A program made the position numbers and the translations under genes. The notes below the pieces were generated by a model that saw only the letters and a program-made list of their open reading frames with translations, was not told the origin of the DNA and made no database searches. Positions 1 to 12,560 of a stretch of DNA of 64,000 nucleotides are shown one piece after another. Source of the stretch: Progne subis subis (lineage: Eukaryota; Chordata; Aves; Passeriformes; Hirundinidae); contig JAKJHU010000621.1 in assembly GCA_022316685.1 (NCBI GenBank), positions 1 through 64,000 on the forward strand. Direction: 5' to 3'. Position 1 is the stretch's first letter. Each line of letters starts with the position of its first letter.

Positions 1-927
1 CGGCTGGAGTAGGTGGCTTCAATGGTCTCCAGGCACTCATGGATCACTGGTTCTCCCGTACTCCCGCTGAGGAAGGAAGCTGGGTTCACAATGTTAGCTA
101 CCACAATTTCAACATCATCTTGTTCAGAAACCTCTGTGGGGAGAGCCAATGTCCCCCTTTTGCCTCAAGGACTGCAGACATCGTGTGAGATACTAGCACA
201 GTCATCTTCTGGCCTAGGGTGAATTTGCGTGCCTCTTGGATGTTTATTGCTACTGCTGCAACTGCTCTGAGGCACCTTGGCCATCCTTTAGCTGCTGTGT
301 CCAGTTGTTTGGAAAGATAGGCCACTGCCCTCTGGTACGGGCCTAAGTTCTGTGCTAATATTCCCAAGGCAATCCCTTGCTCCTTGTGGGAAAACAGGAA
401 AAATGGATTACTCACATCTGGAAGTCCTAGGCTGGAGCTGACATAAGGGCTTTCTTTAGTTGGTCAAAGGCTTGAGTTGCTTCTTTTGTCCACTGAAGAT
501 CTCTGCTCCCTTCCATGATCAAGTCATACAGAGGTTTAACAAGCAACCCATAGTTATAAATCCACAGTCTGTACCACCCTGTCATGCCTAAAAGGTTCTT
601 AGTTCTTTCACTGTCTGAGGTTTCAGGGTCTGGTATATTGCTTCCTTGCGATCCTGCCCCAGAGTCCTTTGTCCAGCACTCACTTCATAACCCAGGTAAA
701 TAACTGTTTGCCTCACTATTTGGGCTTTCTTCTGGGATACTCGATACCCCTGCAGGCCTAGAAAGTTTAGGAGGCTTACCGTCCAGTCCACGCATGTCTC
801 CTGGGTCCGGGTGGCTATTAAGAGATCATCCACATACTGGAGTAACTGTCTTCTCCTGGTGGAGGTTCCCAGGACTCTAAATCGTTTGCAAGCTGCTCCC
901 CAATATAGTGGGGGAGTTCTTGTTCTT
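1..927 (-). pseudogene. ERV-B fragment: reverse transcriptase to RNase H boundary (copy B3)
   Basis: Part of a class I retroviral pol read on the minus strand. The RT active-site YVDD lies at 825-836. The thumb/connection follows, with the hydrophobic stretch LYQ..VAYLSKQLDTAAKGWP around 280-360. The fragment matches 24313-25237 almost base for base, and the inverse strand of 62640-63530. One-base differences from those copies shift the frame near 430 and near 848, so it is not translatable. It is cut at the window edge on the left. On the right, homology stops at about 927 inside the RT palm, where a GC-rich block begins. No LTR is attached to this piece. Confidence 0.9.
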
Positions 928-1364
928 CTCCTGCCAACCCCCGTGTCCCCCCATCCCCTCTCCCACCCCTCGCCGGGATTGTCGCACCTCTCGAGGCTCC
1001 ATGGCCGCTGGGGACACTCCGAGGGACAGGGGGGACACGCCCGGGTGACACTCGAGGAACGGGCGGGTCCGGGTGCGGCCCCTCAACCCCCGCCGGTCCG
1101 GCCCCCGCGCCCGCCGCTGTCACCGCCGGGGTCACAGCCAGGGGGGACAGGGGACAGGGCTGCTCCCTTCCCACGTTCCATCCCGGCTGCCGGAGCCTTG
1201 GAGCTGCCCTGGGGGCCTGGGGCTGCCCCGGGGGCTGCGCCCCGAGCCGGGGCCCCTTCCCAGCGCTCCCAGTCTGCCCATCCAGCCTGGAGCAGCCAGC
1301 GAGGGCTTCAGCTGGGACGGCAGAGAGGCGCTGCTGGGGGGGCACCTCACCAGGGTTTGGTTCG
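928..1364. repeat. GC-rich block, inverted copy of 57540-57975
   Basis: GC-rich sequence without a recognised gene. Read on the minus strand it repeats the segment around 57540-57975, including the words around the small candidate exon there (ATG at 1002 on this copy). Open frames exist on both strands, but they follow from the base composition. The left end abuts a broken ERV pol and the right end is interrupted by the LTR that starts at 1365. Confidence 0.7.
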
Positions 1365-1907
1365 TGTGAAAAACGCCAATCACTTGTTTTAAAATTTTAA
1401 AAGTTTAATAGTAAATAAGATGGTAATAAAAATAGAGTAAAAAATTGAACAATTTTAGAGTTAGGACAATATGAGACAATAAAAAACAAAGTTACAGACG
1501 TCTGGGTGCCTCTCCGAGCAAAAAGCTCCGAAGAAGGACCCCTGTTACAAAGGATTGTTTCTTAAAAGCAATAGCCTGTTGAATATTTATACATTTCATA
1601 CATGATGCATAAATTCCATTCAAACAAAGAATTGTCTCTGGTTAGTATCACTTTCTTCTTTTAATCTCCATGGCATCAACAGGGCTGAGCAAGGCAGGAG
1701 AAATTGGTCTCTTCTGATAAAGAAGTAGTAAATTCTTTTTTCTCTGAAAGATTTACGTTTTCCTGTGGTTGGTACATAAAAACTACATTTTAACTACAAA
1801 ACTTCATTTACTATACTATCAAAATATTAATACAACAGCAACAATTAACACAACACAACACATATAGAAATATCTTGTGTAGAGTCATATAATATGCACT
1901 TTTCACA
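1365..1907. mobile_element. Solo LTR, 543 bp
   Basis: AT-rich block bounded by the perfect inverted ends TGTGAAAA and TTTTCACA, typical of an LTR. A TATA-like word on the minus strand lies near 1577-1599. The ends differ from those of the ERV-A LTR at 8245-8884, so this is not that provirus's partner LTR. The 5 bases on each side do not match, so no target-site duplication is seen. Orientation is left open. Confidence 0.7.
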
Positions 1908-2044
1908 GTATTATTTTTGTTAAAACCTCTTGATGCTAATTCTGGATCTGTTGGCAATGATGATATCTGCATCCCTTGAATAACAAGGAATTAGACATGG
2001 TAAAAAGATAACTTCAGCTACAGAACATAAGATGAAAAAAACTC

Positions 2045-2046
<2 letters not shown>

Positions 2047-2083
<37 letters not shown>

Positions 2084-2095
2084 CTCTCTCTCTCT
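2047..2095. repeat. Poly-T tract followed by (CT)n
   Basis: About 37 consecutive T then a short CT run. On the minus strand this is an A-rich tract directly after the truncated env of ERV-A. The preceding 1908-2046 shows nothing recognisable. Confidence 0.9.
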
Positions 2096-3262
2096 ACCAA
2101 GCTCCTGTCCTAAACAATTGATCTCACCAGGAGGTCTGGAGGATTGAGTTCTATTTCTGGATGGGTACATGAGCTACCCTCTTTATTTTAGCTGCTAGTC
2201 CCTTAATAGTCTCCCCGTAATCATTTATTTCAATGCAACACTCAGATTTATTGAATTTAACACACACACTTCCCTCTTCAGCTAACAGGTAGTCTAGAGC
2301 GATTTCATTCTGTTTCACAAAAGCCCTCATCTATGAGTGCTGCTGTGCCAGCAGCTCCAAAGCATCTGAGTGATTTGAGACTATTTCTACTATGGCTTGC
2401 AGCTTGACTAATCTGTTGAGCAAGTAGGCTGGAGTTCTGTACCCTTAACTCTCATCTTGAGCCCGTGTTGCGGGACCATAGTATTGTATTATACGTTTTG
2501 CAGGCTATTCTTTACTACCTTATTTCTTTACTAATGCAGGTGGTCTCTATTATTCGTTTATCTAAGGTCTACTCCTCAGGTTGTGACATGGTTTTTATCT
2601 GGTTATCCCATCTCAGAAGTTGTTCTGGTGCTAGGCTCTCTCCCTTCCAGGGCTATTTCTCAGCTGACTTTAATCCCCCACAAATCCAGCAATTTGACAG
2701 CCCTAATTCAGTGGCAATTTCTTGCACCAGGTTTACAAACAGGTTTTTGCTAGAGGCTGGCAAGCTCCAATCACTAGATTGTTTCTTTAATTGTTCGTAC
2801 TGTTAACGAAGTGACCTCATCCTTTCCTGCTCCATGTTTTTTTCTTTTTGCCTCTAGTTCTTGTCTTTTTAATTCTTGAGCTAATTTCTGTATCTTGCTT
2901 TCTGGGTCCATCCCCTCCTCATTGTTAGAGAAACAGAAGGTTCTTTCTAACTTCAGACAGACCCTTTTATCATTCTCACTTTAACATATTTAGGATGATG
3001 GGCCCGCTGTTTAAAGCAGCTGTCTGGGGTTTTGTATTCTGCCCCACCCAATAGGTTTTTCTGTTCAGGGCACACATTCTTAGACTATTCTGATCGTAGC
3101 ACAGCTTGTTTACCTGCAAATAGGCTACAAAGGTGGACTCTTTCTTACTCCTAACTCACACAGTTTTGTTACATTGTTCACATCTAGGAAGTAAGGGTAT
3201 ACTACCTAGCTCTCTCCTCTTTCTAGACATTGCCACTGGGTTGAGGTATATTGTTTTTTCTT
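2096..3262 (-). pseudogene. ERV-A env, surface and transmembrane regions (broken)
   Basis: Retroviral envelope remains on the minus strand. Near 2600-2760 a surface-subunit segment reads NLFVNLVQEIATELGLSNCW followed by ICGG, that is, a CWIC-type C-x-x-C motif of gamma-type SU. Near 2250-2330 the transmembrane subunit shows the disulfide-loop pattern CVKFNKSECC (CX6CC), preceded by a heptad-like stretch ending LDYLLAEEG. Many stops and shifts lie between, for example in the charged stretch around 2800-2940. The membrane anchor is missing: the frame decays into the A/T tract at 2047-2095. It continues from the open frame at 3263-4042. Confidence 0.8.
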
Positions 3263-4042
3263 TTAATTCACAGATTTTAAACTAACTTTCGTTGTGGGTG
3301 CAAATTCCCCTTTTTGGATTTCTGGACAGTTAAAATGTACTTTGAAAATCTTATCTTGGCCCCAGGTAGGCTCTGGCTGAGTCTCCTTTAGGCACTCTTT
3401 TTCCTGCCCCATTTGTCCCTTAGGGTTGGGGAGGCCATTCGTGAGGCACATGGCCAGACTCAGGATCGCCAGGATTGCCCATAGGTGTACCCCTCTGCCT
3501 TTGCCTCTGCCCACCGGGGTGCCACCGGCGGCGAGGTAATCCATCTTCTCGGCAGCAAGGGTGTTCTTCAGGCCCCCATAGTCTGTCCTGTGAGCATATC
3601 GCCTTTTGGACTGGCCCCACCTGGCCAATTTTATTTGGTCCGCTATACAGGGTACTTTTACTGTCCTCCTACACTCAATTACTAGAAGTTCAGCTTTTAT
3701 TTTTAGTTTTCCCCTCAATCCGTTTGTGTATAAATGGAACCACCCCGGGGAATCCAATTTCAATATACCTGCTTCAGTGGCAACATATAGAAAAAGGTCT
3801 GTGAGCCTCCTTTCCTCCTCTAAGCAATTCTCACACAGGCTCCAAGGTTTTAATCCCCTGTAACAATGAGCCACCCAAATTTCTTTACAATGAGCACACT
3901 TAAAATGAACAAAAGGATAACAGGTACACCCTGCTTGGATACAACTTATCCAGTCGTCGCTGGTCATTGGGTCTGTCAGTGAATCCTCAGCTTCAAATCC
4001 CCTGGTGCAGAGGTGACTTTCTACTGCGGAGGGTTGTCTCAT
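3263..4042 (-). CDS. ERV-A env leader and start of surface subunit, 259-codon open frame
   Basis: Open frame beginning with ATG just after the integrase stop at 4046, the usual place for env. The first ~190 residues form an unusually long leader. Around residues 30-75 it is rich in Cys and His (pattern C-x5-C-x-C then C-x2-C then C-x2-C), suggesting metal binding. A hydrophobic stretch AILAILSLAMCL near residue 190 resembles a signal peptide, and the mature SU would start after it. The frame ends at 3263 inside SU. Whether the leader is a real accessory domain or just a long signal sequence cannot be decided here. It is part of a defective provirus. Confidence 0.65.
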   Translation of the reverse strand: MRQPSAVESHLCTRGFEAEDSLTDPMTSDDWISCIQAGCTCYPFVHFKCAHCKEIWVAHCYRGLKPWSLCENCLEEERRLTDLFLYVATEAGILKLDSPGWFHLYTNGLRGKLKIKAELLVIECRRTVKVPCIADQIKLARWGQSKRRYAHRTDYGGLKNTLAAEKMDYLAAGGTPVGRGKGRGVHLWAILAILSLAMCLTNGLPNPKGQMGQEKECLKETQPEPTWGQDKIFKVHFNCPEIQKGEFAPTTKVSLKSVN

Positions 4043-4045
4043 GGC

Positions 4046-4910
4046 TCAGCTCTTTTTACCTGAGAAGAATGTGTCCATTTTTTTTTCTGTGGTTCTTACT
4101 GCAGTGTCTGTGGTCAGGAGGACGAGGAAGGGTCCCTCCCAGTCAGGAGTCAGCGGTGCTTCTTTCCACGTCTTGACTAACACTTTATTACTTGGTTGGA
4201 TCTTGTGGATGGCAAATCCCAGGGGTGTGCTCTGTGACACTAGTCCACGTTTTCGAAGTTCCTGTAAATCTTTATTAATTGAAACAAGATAAGACTGTAT
4301 TTGTCCATCCTCGACTCGAGGATGTCCCACGGGCATTCCGTGCTCATATGGCGTTCCATATAGCATCTCAAAAGGAGATAGTCCAGACCCTGAGTGTGGT
4401 TGGGTCCTGATGTTTAGAAGGGCCAAGGGGAGGCACTTTACTCAGGACATCCTGGTTTCTAACATAAGCTTTGATAGCTGTGCCTTCAATGTTTGATTCA
4501 TCCGTTCCACCTGCCCTGAGCTTTGGGGGTGCCATGGTGTATGGTATTCCCATTGGATCTCCAGGGCGTCTGCTAAGTGTTTTATGATTTTGGAAGTGAA
4601 ATGTGTCCCCTGGTCCGAATCTATGGAATCAGGAATCCTATATCTAGGTATTATTTCCTCCAATACTTTCTTAGCTACTACCTGGGCAGTTCCCCGGGGA
4701 CCGGGGAATGCCTCTACCCAGTGAGTTAATTGATCTACTAGTACTAACAGATACTTATGTCTCCCTACTTTAGGTAACTCAGTGAAATCCACCTGGACCC
4801 TCCCAAAGGGGCGGTAGGCTAAAGGATGTCCTCCCTGTGGGGCTTGCCTGATTCTAGATTTATTTATTCTCTGGCATATAATACATCCCTGGACTTCTTG
4901 TTTTGCTTAC
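4046..4910 (-). pseudogene. ERV-A integrase
   Basis: Class I integrase on the minus strand. The C-x2-C end of the zinc domain (CIICQRINK) lies near 4880. The catalytic core 4442-4792 is open and keeps the D-D-E triad in QVDFTELP, DSDQGTHF and SSGQVERMN. The C-terminal DNA-binding part (4046-4426), with the WEGPFLVLLTT motif, is in another frame, so the protein is broken between core and tail near 4440. It lies between a deleted RNase H and the env leader. Confidence 0.85.
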
Positions 4911-5860
4911 TCCTAAATACCTTTGCATTCAAAGAATTTTAAAAATTGCTCCGCTAGGGCTTGAGTGCCCCAGAGGGTCTGCAAGCGTAGCCTCCTCAGT
5001 ATCTTCCTGGCATAGGCCTTGGGTATGACCATCAGGTAATTTCCACTTCCCCTCGACTAGTATTCCCCCTATCTTCTTGAATTCCTCCATCTCCTTTTCA
5101 GTGGGACAAGGGGGGAACTCCTGGGGTTCACTTCTGGGATTTTCTGGGGTAGTCAGGGTAAGAAGTGCTGCCCTCCTTGCTTCCTGATCTGCTAAGTTGT
5201 TTCCCCTAGTCCTGAACTGTAACCCCACTTGATGTCCTTTTACATATACTATAGCAATAGCTTTTGGTTCCCTTATGGCCTCTATTACTCGGGAAGATCC
5301 ATCTACAAACTATTTCTCCCCCTCCTCCAGTTCTTCATTTTTTAGACTGCTCTTACTTTTGTTTGGAGTTCAGAGCAATTATGAGTGAGCCTTTCTGATG
5401 CTTCCCCAAAATTGAACTCAGCTGGGTTTTTGGCTGTAGTTCTTTTTAGTTCTAATTCAGGCGTATGAATGAGTATGGCTTCGTATTTTAAAAGCTTAGC
5501 ATCAGTAAGCCACTTATTTGCTTTTTGCTGCGGGATAGTTTTCACATTGTGGGGAGTGTAAACTACTAGCGGGGCCCCAAAGGTATTTTCTTAGTTTCTT
5601 TTACTAGCAGGGCTACTGCCACAATTGCCTGTAGGCATGTGGGCCATCCCCTGCTTACTGGGTTTTACATTTTTGACTAGGGGGACTTTAAAAGGCTCCC
5701 CTTTTTTCTTATGACTACTACAGAATTCTTACTGATTTTGCACCCTGGGGGCAGCTGTTTAAAAGAACTTTTTTCTCCGCCCCAGAGTTTACTAGAAATT
5801 TTATCTTCTTTTCGGGTCTTATTTTTAAGTTTTACCTAAAATAAAAAGCCCTTGACATCC
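4911..5860 (-). pseudogene. ERV-A protease remnant and RNase H remnant; RT deleted
   Basis: Near 5780-5830 a retropepsin start reads FLVNSGAE, so the catalytic Asp of the usual D-S/T-G is Asn. From about 5660 the reading jumps to the RT connection (WPTCLQAIVAVALLVKE), then RNase H (FVDGSSRVI near 5300) and its C-terminal KGHQ..NNLADQEAR (4929-5250). The RT fingers and palm, including any YVDD, are absent, and RNase H itself has an internal deletion. This is an old, internally deleted pol. Confidence 0.8.
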
Positions 5861-7569
5861 CTAATCTTTTTGGAATATTTTCTCATCCCTTATTCTTTTC
5901 TTACAGTCCTTCTTTAGGTGGCTTTTCTTCTTAAAATAGAAGCATTCAGGTCTCTCGTCCTGATTACCAGGGGTCCTTTTTAGAGGAAGAACTGGCTTTT
6001 TCGGGGGGGCCCTTTTTGGTGTTCTCCCCGAATCTTGGGGATGCTCCTGCTTCTGGGCTTTCTTTACAGCTGCTACTAATACCTTTTCCTGCATTTTCTG
6101 TTTTTCCTCATCTCTCCTCATATATACTTTTTGAGCTTCCCTCAGTAGCTCCTGTAACTTCTCCTGCCAATTTTTTTTTTTTTTTTTTTTTTTTTCTCCG
6201 TATGTCCTCTCATGACTTTGCGACAAATTGGGTTTTTAATAAAACTTTTCCACGGGAGAATCGGGATCTGTTCCGGAATACACTTGCAGGCTTTTTCTTA
6301 ATCTCTCTAGCTATTCAGTAGGGGTTTCCTCCTTCCCTTGGCATTCCCCGAATACCTTGCTTAGGTTCTGTCTCCTGGGTACTGCTTCTCTGATGCCTTG
6401 AATTACTATATTCCTCATGTCAATCATACTTCTCCTGCCTTCCTCTGTTTGAGCATTCCACCAGGGATCCTGGCTTGGCCATTTTTGATCCCCGGGGGTA
6501 CTTTGGGGTTCCTGTGCTCCCACTCCCTCATCCCGGCTTGCCTTATCATTTCCCTTTCTTCCGTATTAAATAATGACCTTAAAACTGCAGTAAGGTCTTC
6601 ATATGAGTATATGCTAGTTTTTAGAAACTTCTGATACTTTTAAAGGGTCATTCATAAGCTTTCCCATTTCCCTTTTAAAGGCTCTCACATTACTTGTATT
6701 GATCGGTCCGTTTAAGTATCCAAGGATTCCTGGGGCCGTGGGCACCTCCCTCAGAAGGGAAGAGGTTATCTCTTTTGCCCTCATTTTCACTTTCCGCTTC
6801 ATTTAACCCTTTTTAACTGTCTCTTGGTTCTCCTGGCGGGTGGGGTGTATTTAACTTCTAATGAATTCTGCGGAGCCGGGACAGCGGGGCTTAGAAACGG
6901 GGCCAATTCTAATCGAGTGGTGGTGATTAAGGAGCGGGGTTTGGGGTTTGGGAAGCTGGGCACTTTTGCTAGGACAGCCGTGGAGCCGGCGTGGGTTCTA
7001 GCGGGGGAGGGAGCCCAGACGGCGGGGGCTGGGTGTCGCCTGCGGGAGCTGTAGCCCCGGCGGCGGCGCTGACGCATTCAGCGAAGGGGCGGGGGTCCCT
7101 TGCGAAAGGGGGAAGCCCTGGCCCTGGGGTTCTTGGGGGCTTCTTGGGTTTGGTGGGGGTGGGGGCATGAGGTATGGTGGAGGGAGATTATCTAAAGGTT
7201 CCCATCTATCACCTGAGGTTCCCGTGGGACCTTTAAGTTCCACCGGTAAAAGTTTTAGTATCGGTTCTTTCTCAAACTCGAGCATACTCCCCTCCTCATG
7301 TAATTCACTAAAGCAGTACAGATCCTCCCTCAAATGTCCCGAAGACGGGCTATATTACGTGGTCTCGTACTTCAACTCCCCCCCTCCACGCCTCTATGCA
7401 ATAATGTATCATTTGTTTCTTAGACTTTTTCTTTGGTATAGGACATTCCTCCCAGTGTTTTAACATCTCTTCCAAAGGACTTTTAAGTGGAATCTCTGGA
7501 ATGTCCCAGCTGCTCCCTTTGTGGATTTCCTGTGGCTTTCTCTTTTACTTTGCTTTTCCTGTGTCCCAT
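5861..7569 (-). pseudogene. ERV-A gag
   Basis: A probable start codon lies at 7567-7569 with Gly at position 2 (MGHRKSK), fitting a myristoylated matrix. Matrix words EEMLKHWEECPIPKKKSKK follow near 7440. A proline-rich p12-like part (6998-7333) has a PPPY late-domain motif. The capsid words REVPTAPGILGYLN (6614-6802) and EGRRSMIDMRNIVIQG (6311-6523) are clear. Nucleocapsid has one degenerate knuckle, CFYFKKKSHLKKDC (second Cys and Gly lost). At least four frame changes break it. A T-run at 6170-6195 creates an artificial poly-Lys stretch. Confidence 0.85.
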
Positions 7570-8223
7570 TGTATAGAGTCACCACCTACTGGCCCTTTAA
7601 GGGTGATCGATCCCTCTTGGGGTTTTCCTGGTGATTGTGAGCTCTCTTTCTCCTGTTTACTCTCTCCCCTGGACCGTTCCTGGTCCTAGGCTGAAAGGTT
7701 TACCAGTCCCGGAACTCCCGTGAGGACGTACCCTTCCCTTCCAGCCTTCCTGTGACCAACCCCTGAACTCCCCGAGTTTCTGGGCTTGACGTGTGAGGTG
7801 CGTTTTACCCCCGAAACTTTTGCTTCCCCCGCGACTGACCACACCTCTCATGGGGAAGTGGAACTGCGATTTTGGGGTCCCCACTCGCTTCGTGAATAAA
7901 ATCACGTCTCACTCACACGCTCGGTCACCCCCACTCAACCACACAATACTTACGATCCTTTTCCTGCGTGGGTTCTTCGTGCACGTAGATTTTTACGAGT
8001 TGATCTTCTTTGCCGCGGCTTTGGAGGTTCTGTTCCCCAGACCTCCCCGAGTTCCCTGAGAGCTCTGACCTCGCCTAAATCCCTTTTAAGTGTGGCTTTT
8101 TGTTTTTAACTTCATCGCGTGGCTGATCGGTTCCACACGGCCTCCCGTCTCTGCCAGGCCGCTGAATTCAGCAGGGTGCCTCCTGGTCAGAGACAGGGGT
8201 CTGAGGGTCCCAGTATCACACCA
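7570..8223 (-). other. ERV-A untranslated leader
   Basis: Sequence between PBS and gag start, without a gene on either strand that I can support. It would hold the packaging signal and splice donor of the provirus, but neither is identifiable by eye. Confidence 0.6.
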
Positions 8224-8241
8224 ATCACATCGGGGTCACCA
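8224..8241 (-). other. ERV-A primer-binding site, tRNA-Trp type
   Basis: On the minus strand the 18 bases TGGTGACCCCGATGTGAT are complementary to the 3' end of tRNA-Trp with one mismatch. They start three bases after the LTR end. Confidence 0.8.
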
Positions 8242-8244
8242 GAT

Positions 8245-8884
8245 TGTAATAAATACGATAGACCCAAATTTCTATAAATCAAAATTTAGAATTTTATTGA
8301 GAGACAAAATAACAGTCTCTGATAGCTACAATTAAAAGGACAGCGTCGAGCCCGGGATCGGTGCTGGGTGAACGCGGTAACACACTCTGTCAGTATGTCA
8401 CCTCCCAGGTTCACATTTCTGGTCTGAAGCTGTCTCCTTTTATACACTGGATCGCTGAGAGAAAATCCGGACTGCGAGAGTCCTTCTTCCGAGGCAGCCT
8501 CATTAGATATTCATGTTCGGGTTCTGGTGTGTCTGAATGGATTTGCTCTGGGAGACAATATCCTTGATTGTTGTGTCCAGGCGCTGTGTAGAGATACTAA
8601 TGTCGGGAGGAGACGGATGAGATATCGATCTGATGTAATCATTTGGTTCTCCGGGTTCTCCATCTCCCTTTTCTGTTGTCTTTGTTCTCCTTTTAAACGA
8701 TTCCCGGCAGAGATGTCCTCGTGTCCCTTTTCGTGTAATTCTTAGCATAGTCTCTCCTGTCCCTCCTGTGTAATCTCTGGCAAAGGAAATTCCTTGTACC
8801 TCTCTCCATGCAGCTTTAGTCTTAGTTAACCCATAGTATACTTGATTAGAAATAAAACTTATATTTACAAGGGGATGAATTACA
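8245..8884 (-). mobile_element. ERV-A 5' LTR, 640 bp
   Basis: Bounded by inverted ends TGTAAT/ATTACA and followed on the minus strand by the PBS. The minus strand carries a TATA box (TATAAAAGG at 8436-8444) and AATAAA at 8293-8298 in the right order. No matching 3' LTR is found; the element is truncated past env. Confidence 0.7.
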
Positions 8885-9394
8885 TCTTATATCTTTTAAC
8901 ACAAATTAACTTTAGGAGATATATCACATGGCCCCCTCTTCTTCCCTGCTCTTCCACCCCTTCCCCTCTGCCCCCCATTCCACCACTCCTGTCCATCATG
9001 CTTGGTTTTGGAGGTCCCATCCACCTTTCCCTCAATTCAGGCACCTCCTGACAGCATTTTCCTGGGAGGAGTCCCTGAGTTTTGGGATTTTTGGGGTGCA
9101 GTTCTAGAGGGGGACAGCTCTGTTTGGCTTTCCCCTCCCTGCTGTGGCCTCTCAGCTGCCCCCAATACCCTGGGGCTGCTGGGATTTCCCTCCTGGGGAC
9201 AAGGACCTTCATTCCCTTCCAGGAGCCCAATGCCCACCTGGGGGTCCAGCTCAGGGGGTCCTGAGCAGCTGCCCCACAACCTCTGCCAAGGTCTCCCAGC
9301 TTTGGGGTCCCCAAAGCCCTCAGCAAGCCCCAAGTCCCTCCCAGGAACCCTCAACTCCCTCAAACCCAGCATCCCCCACAGCCCCTGCAAGTTC

Positions 9395-9645
9395 CCCCCA
9401 TGGCACCGGCCATGGCCATGTCCCCACATGTCACTGGCCATGTCCCACCATGTCCTCACCCATGGCTGTCTCCCCACCACAAATCCATCCCTGTCATTGT
9501 CCCCCACATCTCCAGCTGTGCCCATTTCCCCTCATGTCCCCATGAATGGCCACATCCTGGCCATGTCCATGTGTCCCCATGTCACTCTCCATGTCTATGT
9601 CCCACCATGTCTATGTCCCCATGTCCTCACCCATGTCCCAGTTCA
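9395..9645. repeat. Degenerate minisatellite of CCATGTCCC words
   Basis: Irregular tandem repetition of words such as CATGTCCCCATGT and CACCCATGG. It lies downstream of the zinc-finger gene (minus strand), near its presumed poly(A) signal at 9651-9656. The same array is present at 51150-51370. Confidence 0.75.
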
Positions 9646-9884
9646 ATCTCTTTATTTTTACCACAATGTTGGACATTTAAAGTGATGAAGAGAAATGAAA
9701 AACAAATCAAGGTCGAATAAAAAGGATTTCTGCGTCTGTGCCAGCTGAGGATCCATGTGCTTGGCTGGGAGGGAAGAACCTTTTTTGGATGGGTTTCCAC
9801 CCCACTGTCTCCAAAATCTTGGTTCCTGTACTTGATCTTCACTATTTGGCTGAGCAAGACACACATGGGCAACAGAAAATCAAA

Positions 9885-9935
9885 ATCATGGAATCCCTGA
9901 GATTGGAAAAGACCTCCAAGACCATCCAGTATTCC
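9885..9935 (-). mobile_element. CR1-like LINE remnant
   Basis: The words AATCATGGAATC..GAGATTGGAAAAGACCTCCAAGACCATC resemble the reversed 3' end of avian CR1 elements. It is short and degenerate, inside the presumed 3' UTR of the zinc-finger gene. The duplicated copy is at 51605-51655. Confidence 0.45.
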
Positions 9936-10266
9936 TTGATGCCTCCAGATGATAGGATTGAACGCAAAAGATTTTCTGGGGTTGAAAGTCAACAAATCTG
10001 CTCTGCCCAAGGAATTCCCAATGTCAGTCCATATCCCGATGGATGTTCCTGCCCCTGCATTGATCCAGGTGCCCACGGGGAGCCAGGAAGATGTGGAGCA
10101 TCCCAGCCAGGTGTCTTCCCAACATGGATCACCAGGACCACGGATCAGCAGGGCTCTGCCCAACGGGGGTCACTGAGGATCATCCAACACCGATCCTCCC
10201 ATGGGGGATGGAGCTGGAGCAGCGCACGAAGCTCTTCCCGCTCTCGGGGCACTCGCAGCGCTTCCC

Positions 10267-12192
<1,926 letters not shown>

Positions 12193-12560
12193 TGTTATGA
12201 ACTGACCACACAGACTGCTGCTCAGCCAAGGGCCTGATTAATTCATGAACTTCGAGAAAAACAAAGACTTCACAGAGCTTTGAATATCGTTACCTGTGCA
12301 GAAGTGGGGTGCATAATAAGAGGGGTATGTAGTAGGGGGATTGGGAAGTCTGTACCCCTCAAATACTTCAGCCAGTGCTAAAGGGAGAGAGGGATGTGGC
12401 CGAGAAAATTAGCATGAAAAAGACAAAAACAACAATTGGATAGGCCCCATGGGAAATGTCCCATGGCCTCTCCCTTTTTTTTTACGCATGAAATTACTTT
12501 TACAGGACTCCTCTGTCTTCTTTGTGGACACAAACCTCTGGTGATGTCAAGTTTCCCACA
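12193..12560 (+). mobile_element. ERV-C LTR
   Basis: Starts TGTTATGAACTGACC and ends TTTCCCACA. It shares the U3-R words ACTGCTGCTCAGCCAAG and CTTTTACAGGACTCCTCTGTC with the LTRs at 55871-56449, 56465-56723 and 19641-19783. The env tail of ERV-C precedes it, so it sits as a 3' LTR. Confidence 0.7.

Noticed and set aside
6170..6226. Poly-Lys start of the ERV-A nucleocapsid frame
   Set aside because: It comes from a T-run on the plus strand (6171-6194) and is not part of a plausible gag sequence.
1365..8884. LTRs at 1365-1907 and 8245-8884 as the two ends of one provirus
   Set aside because: Their terminal sequences (TGTGAAAA versus TGTAAT) and bodies differ, so the first is a separate solo LTR.
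9395..9645. CRISPR-like array
   Set aside because: The repeats are degenerate, without spacers of constant size, and lie in vertebrate DNA: a minisatellite.
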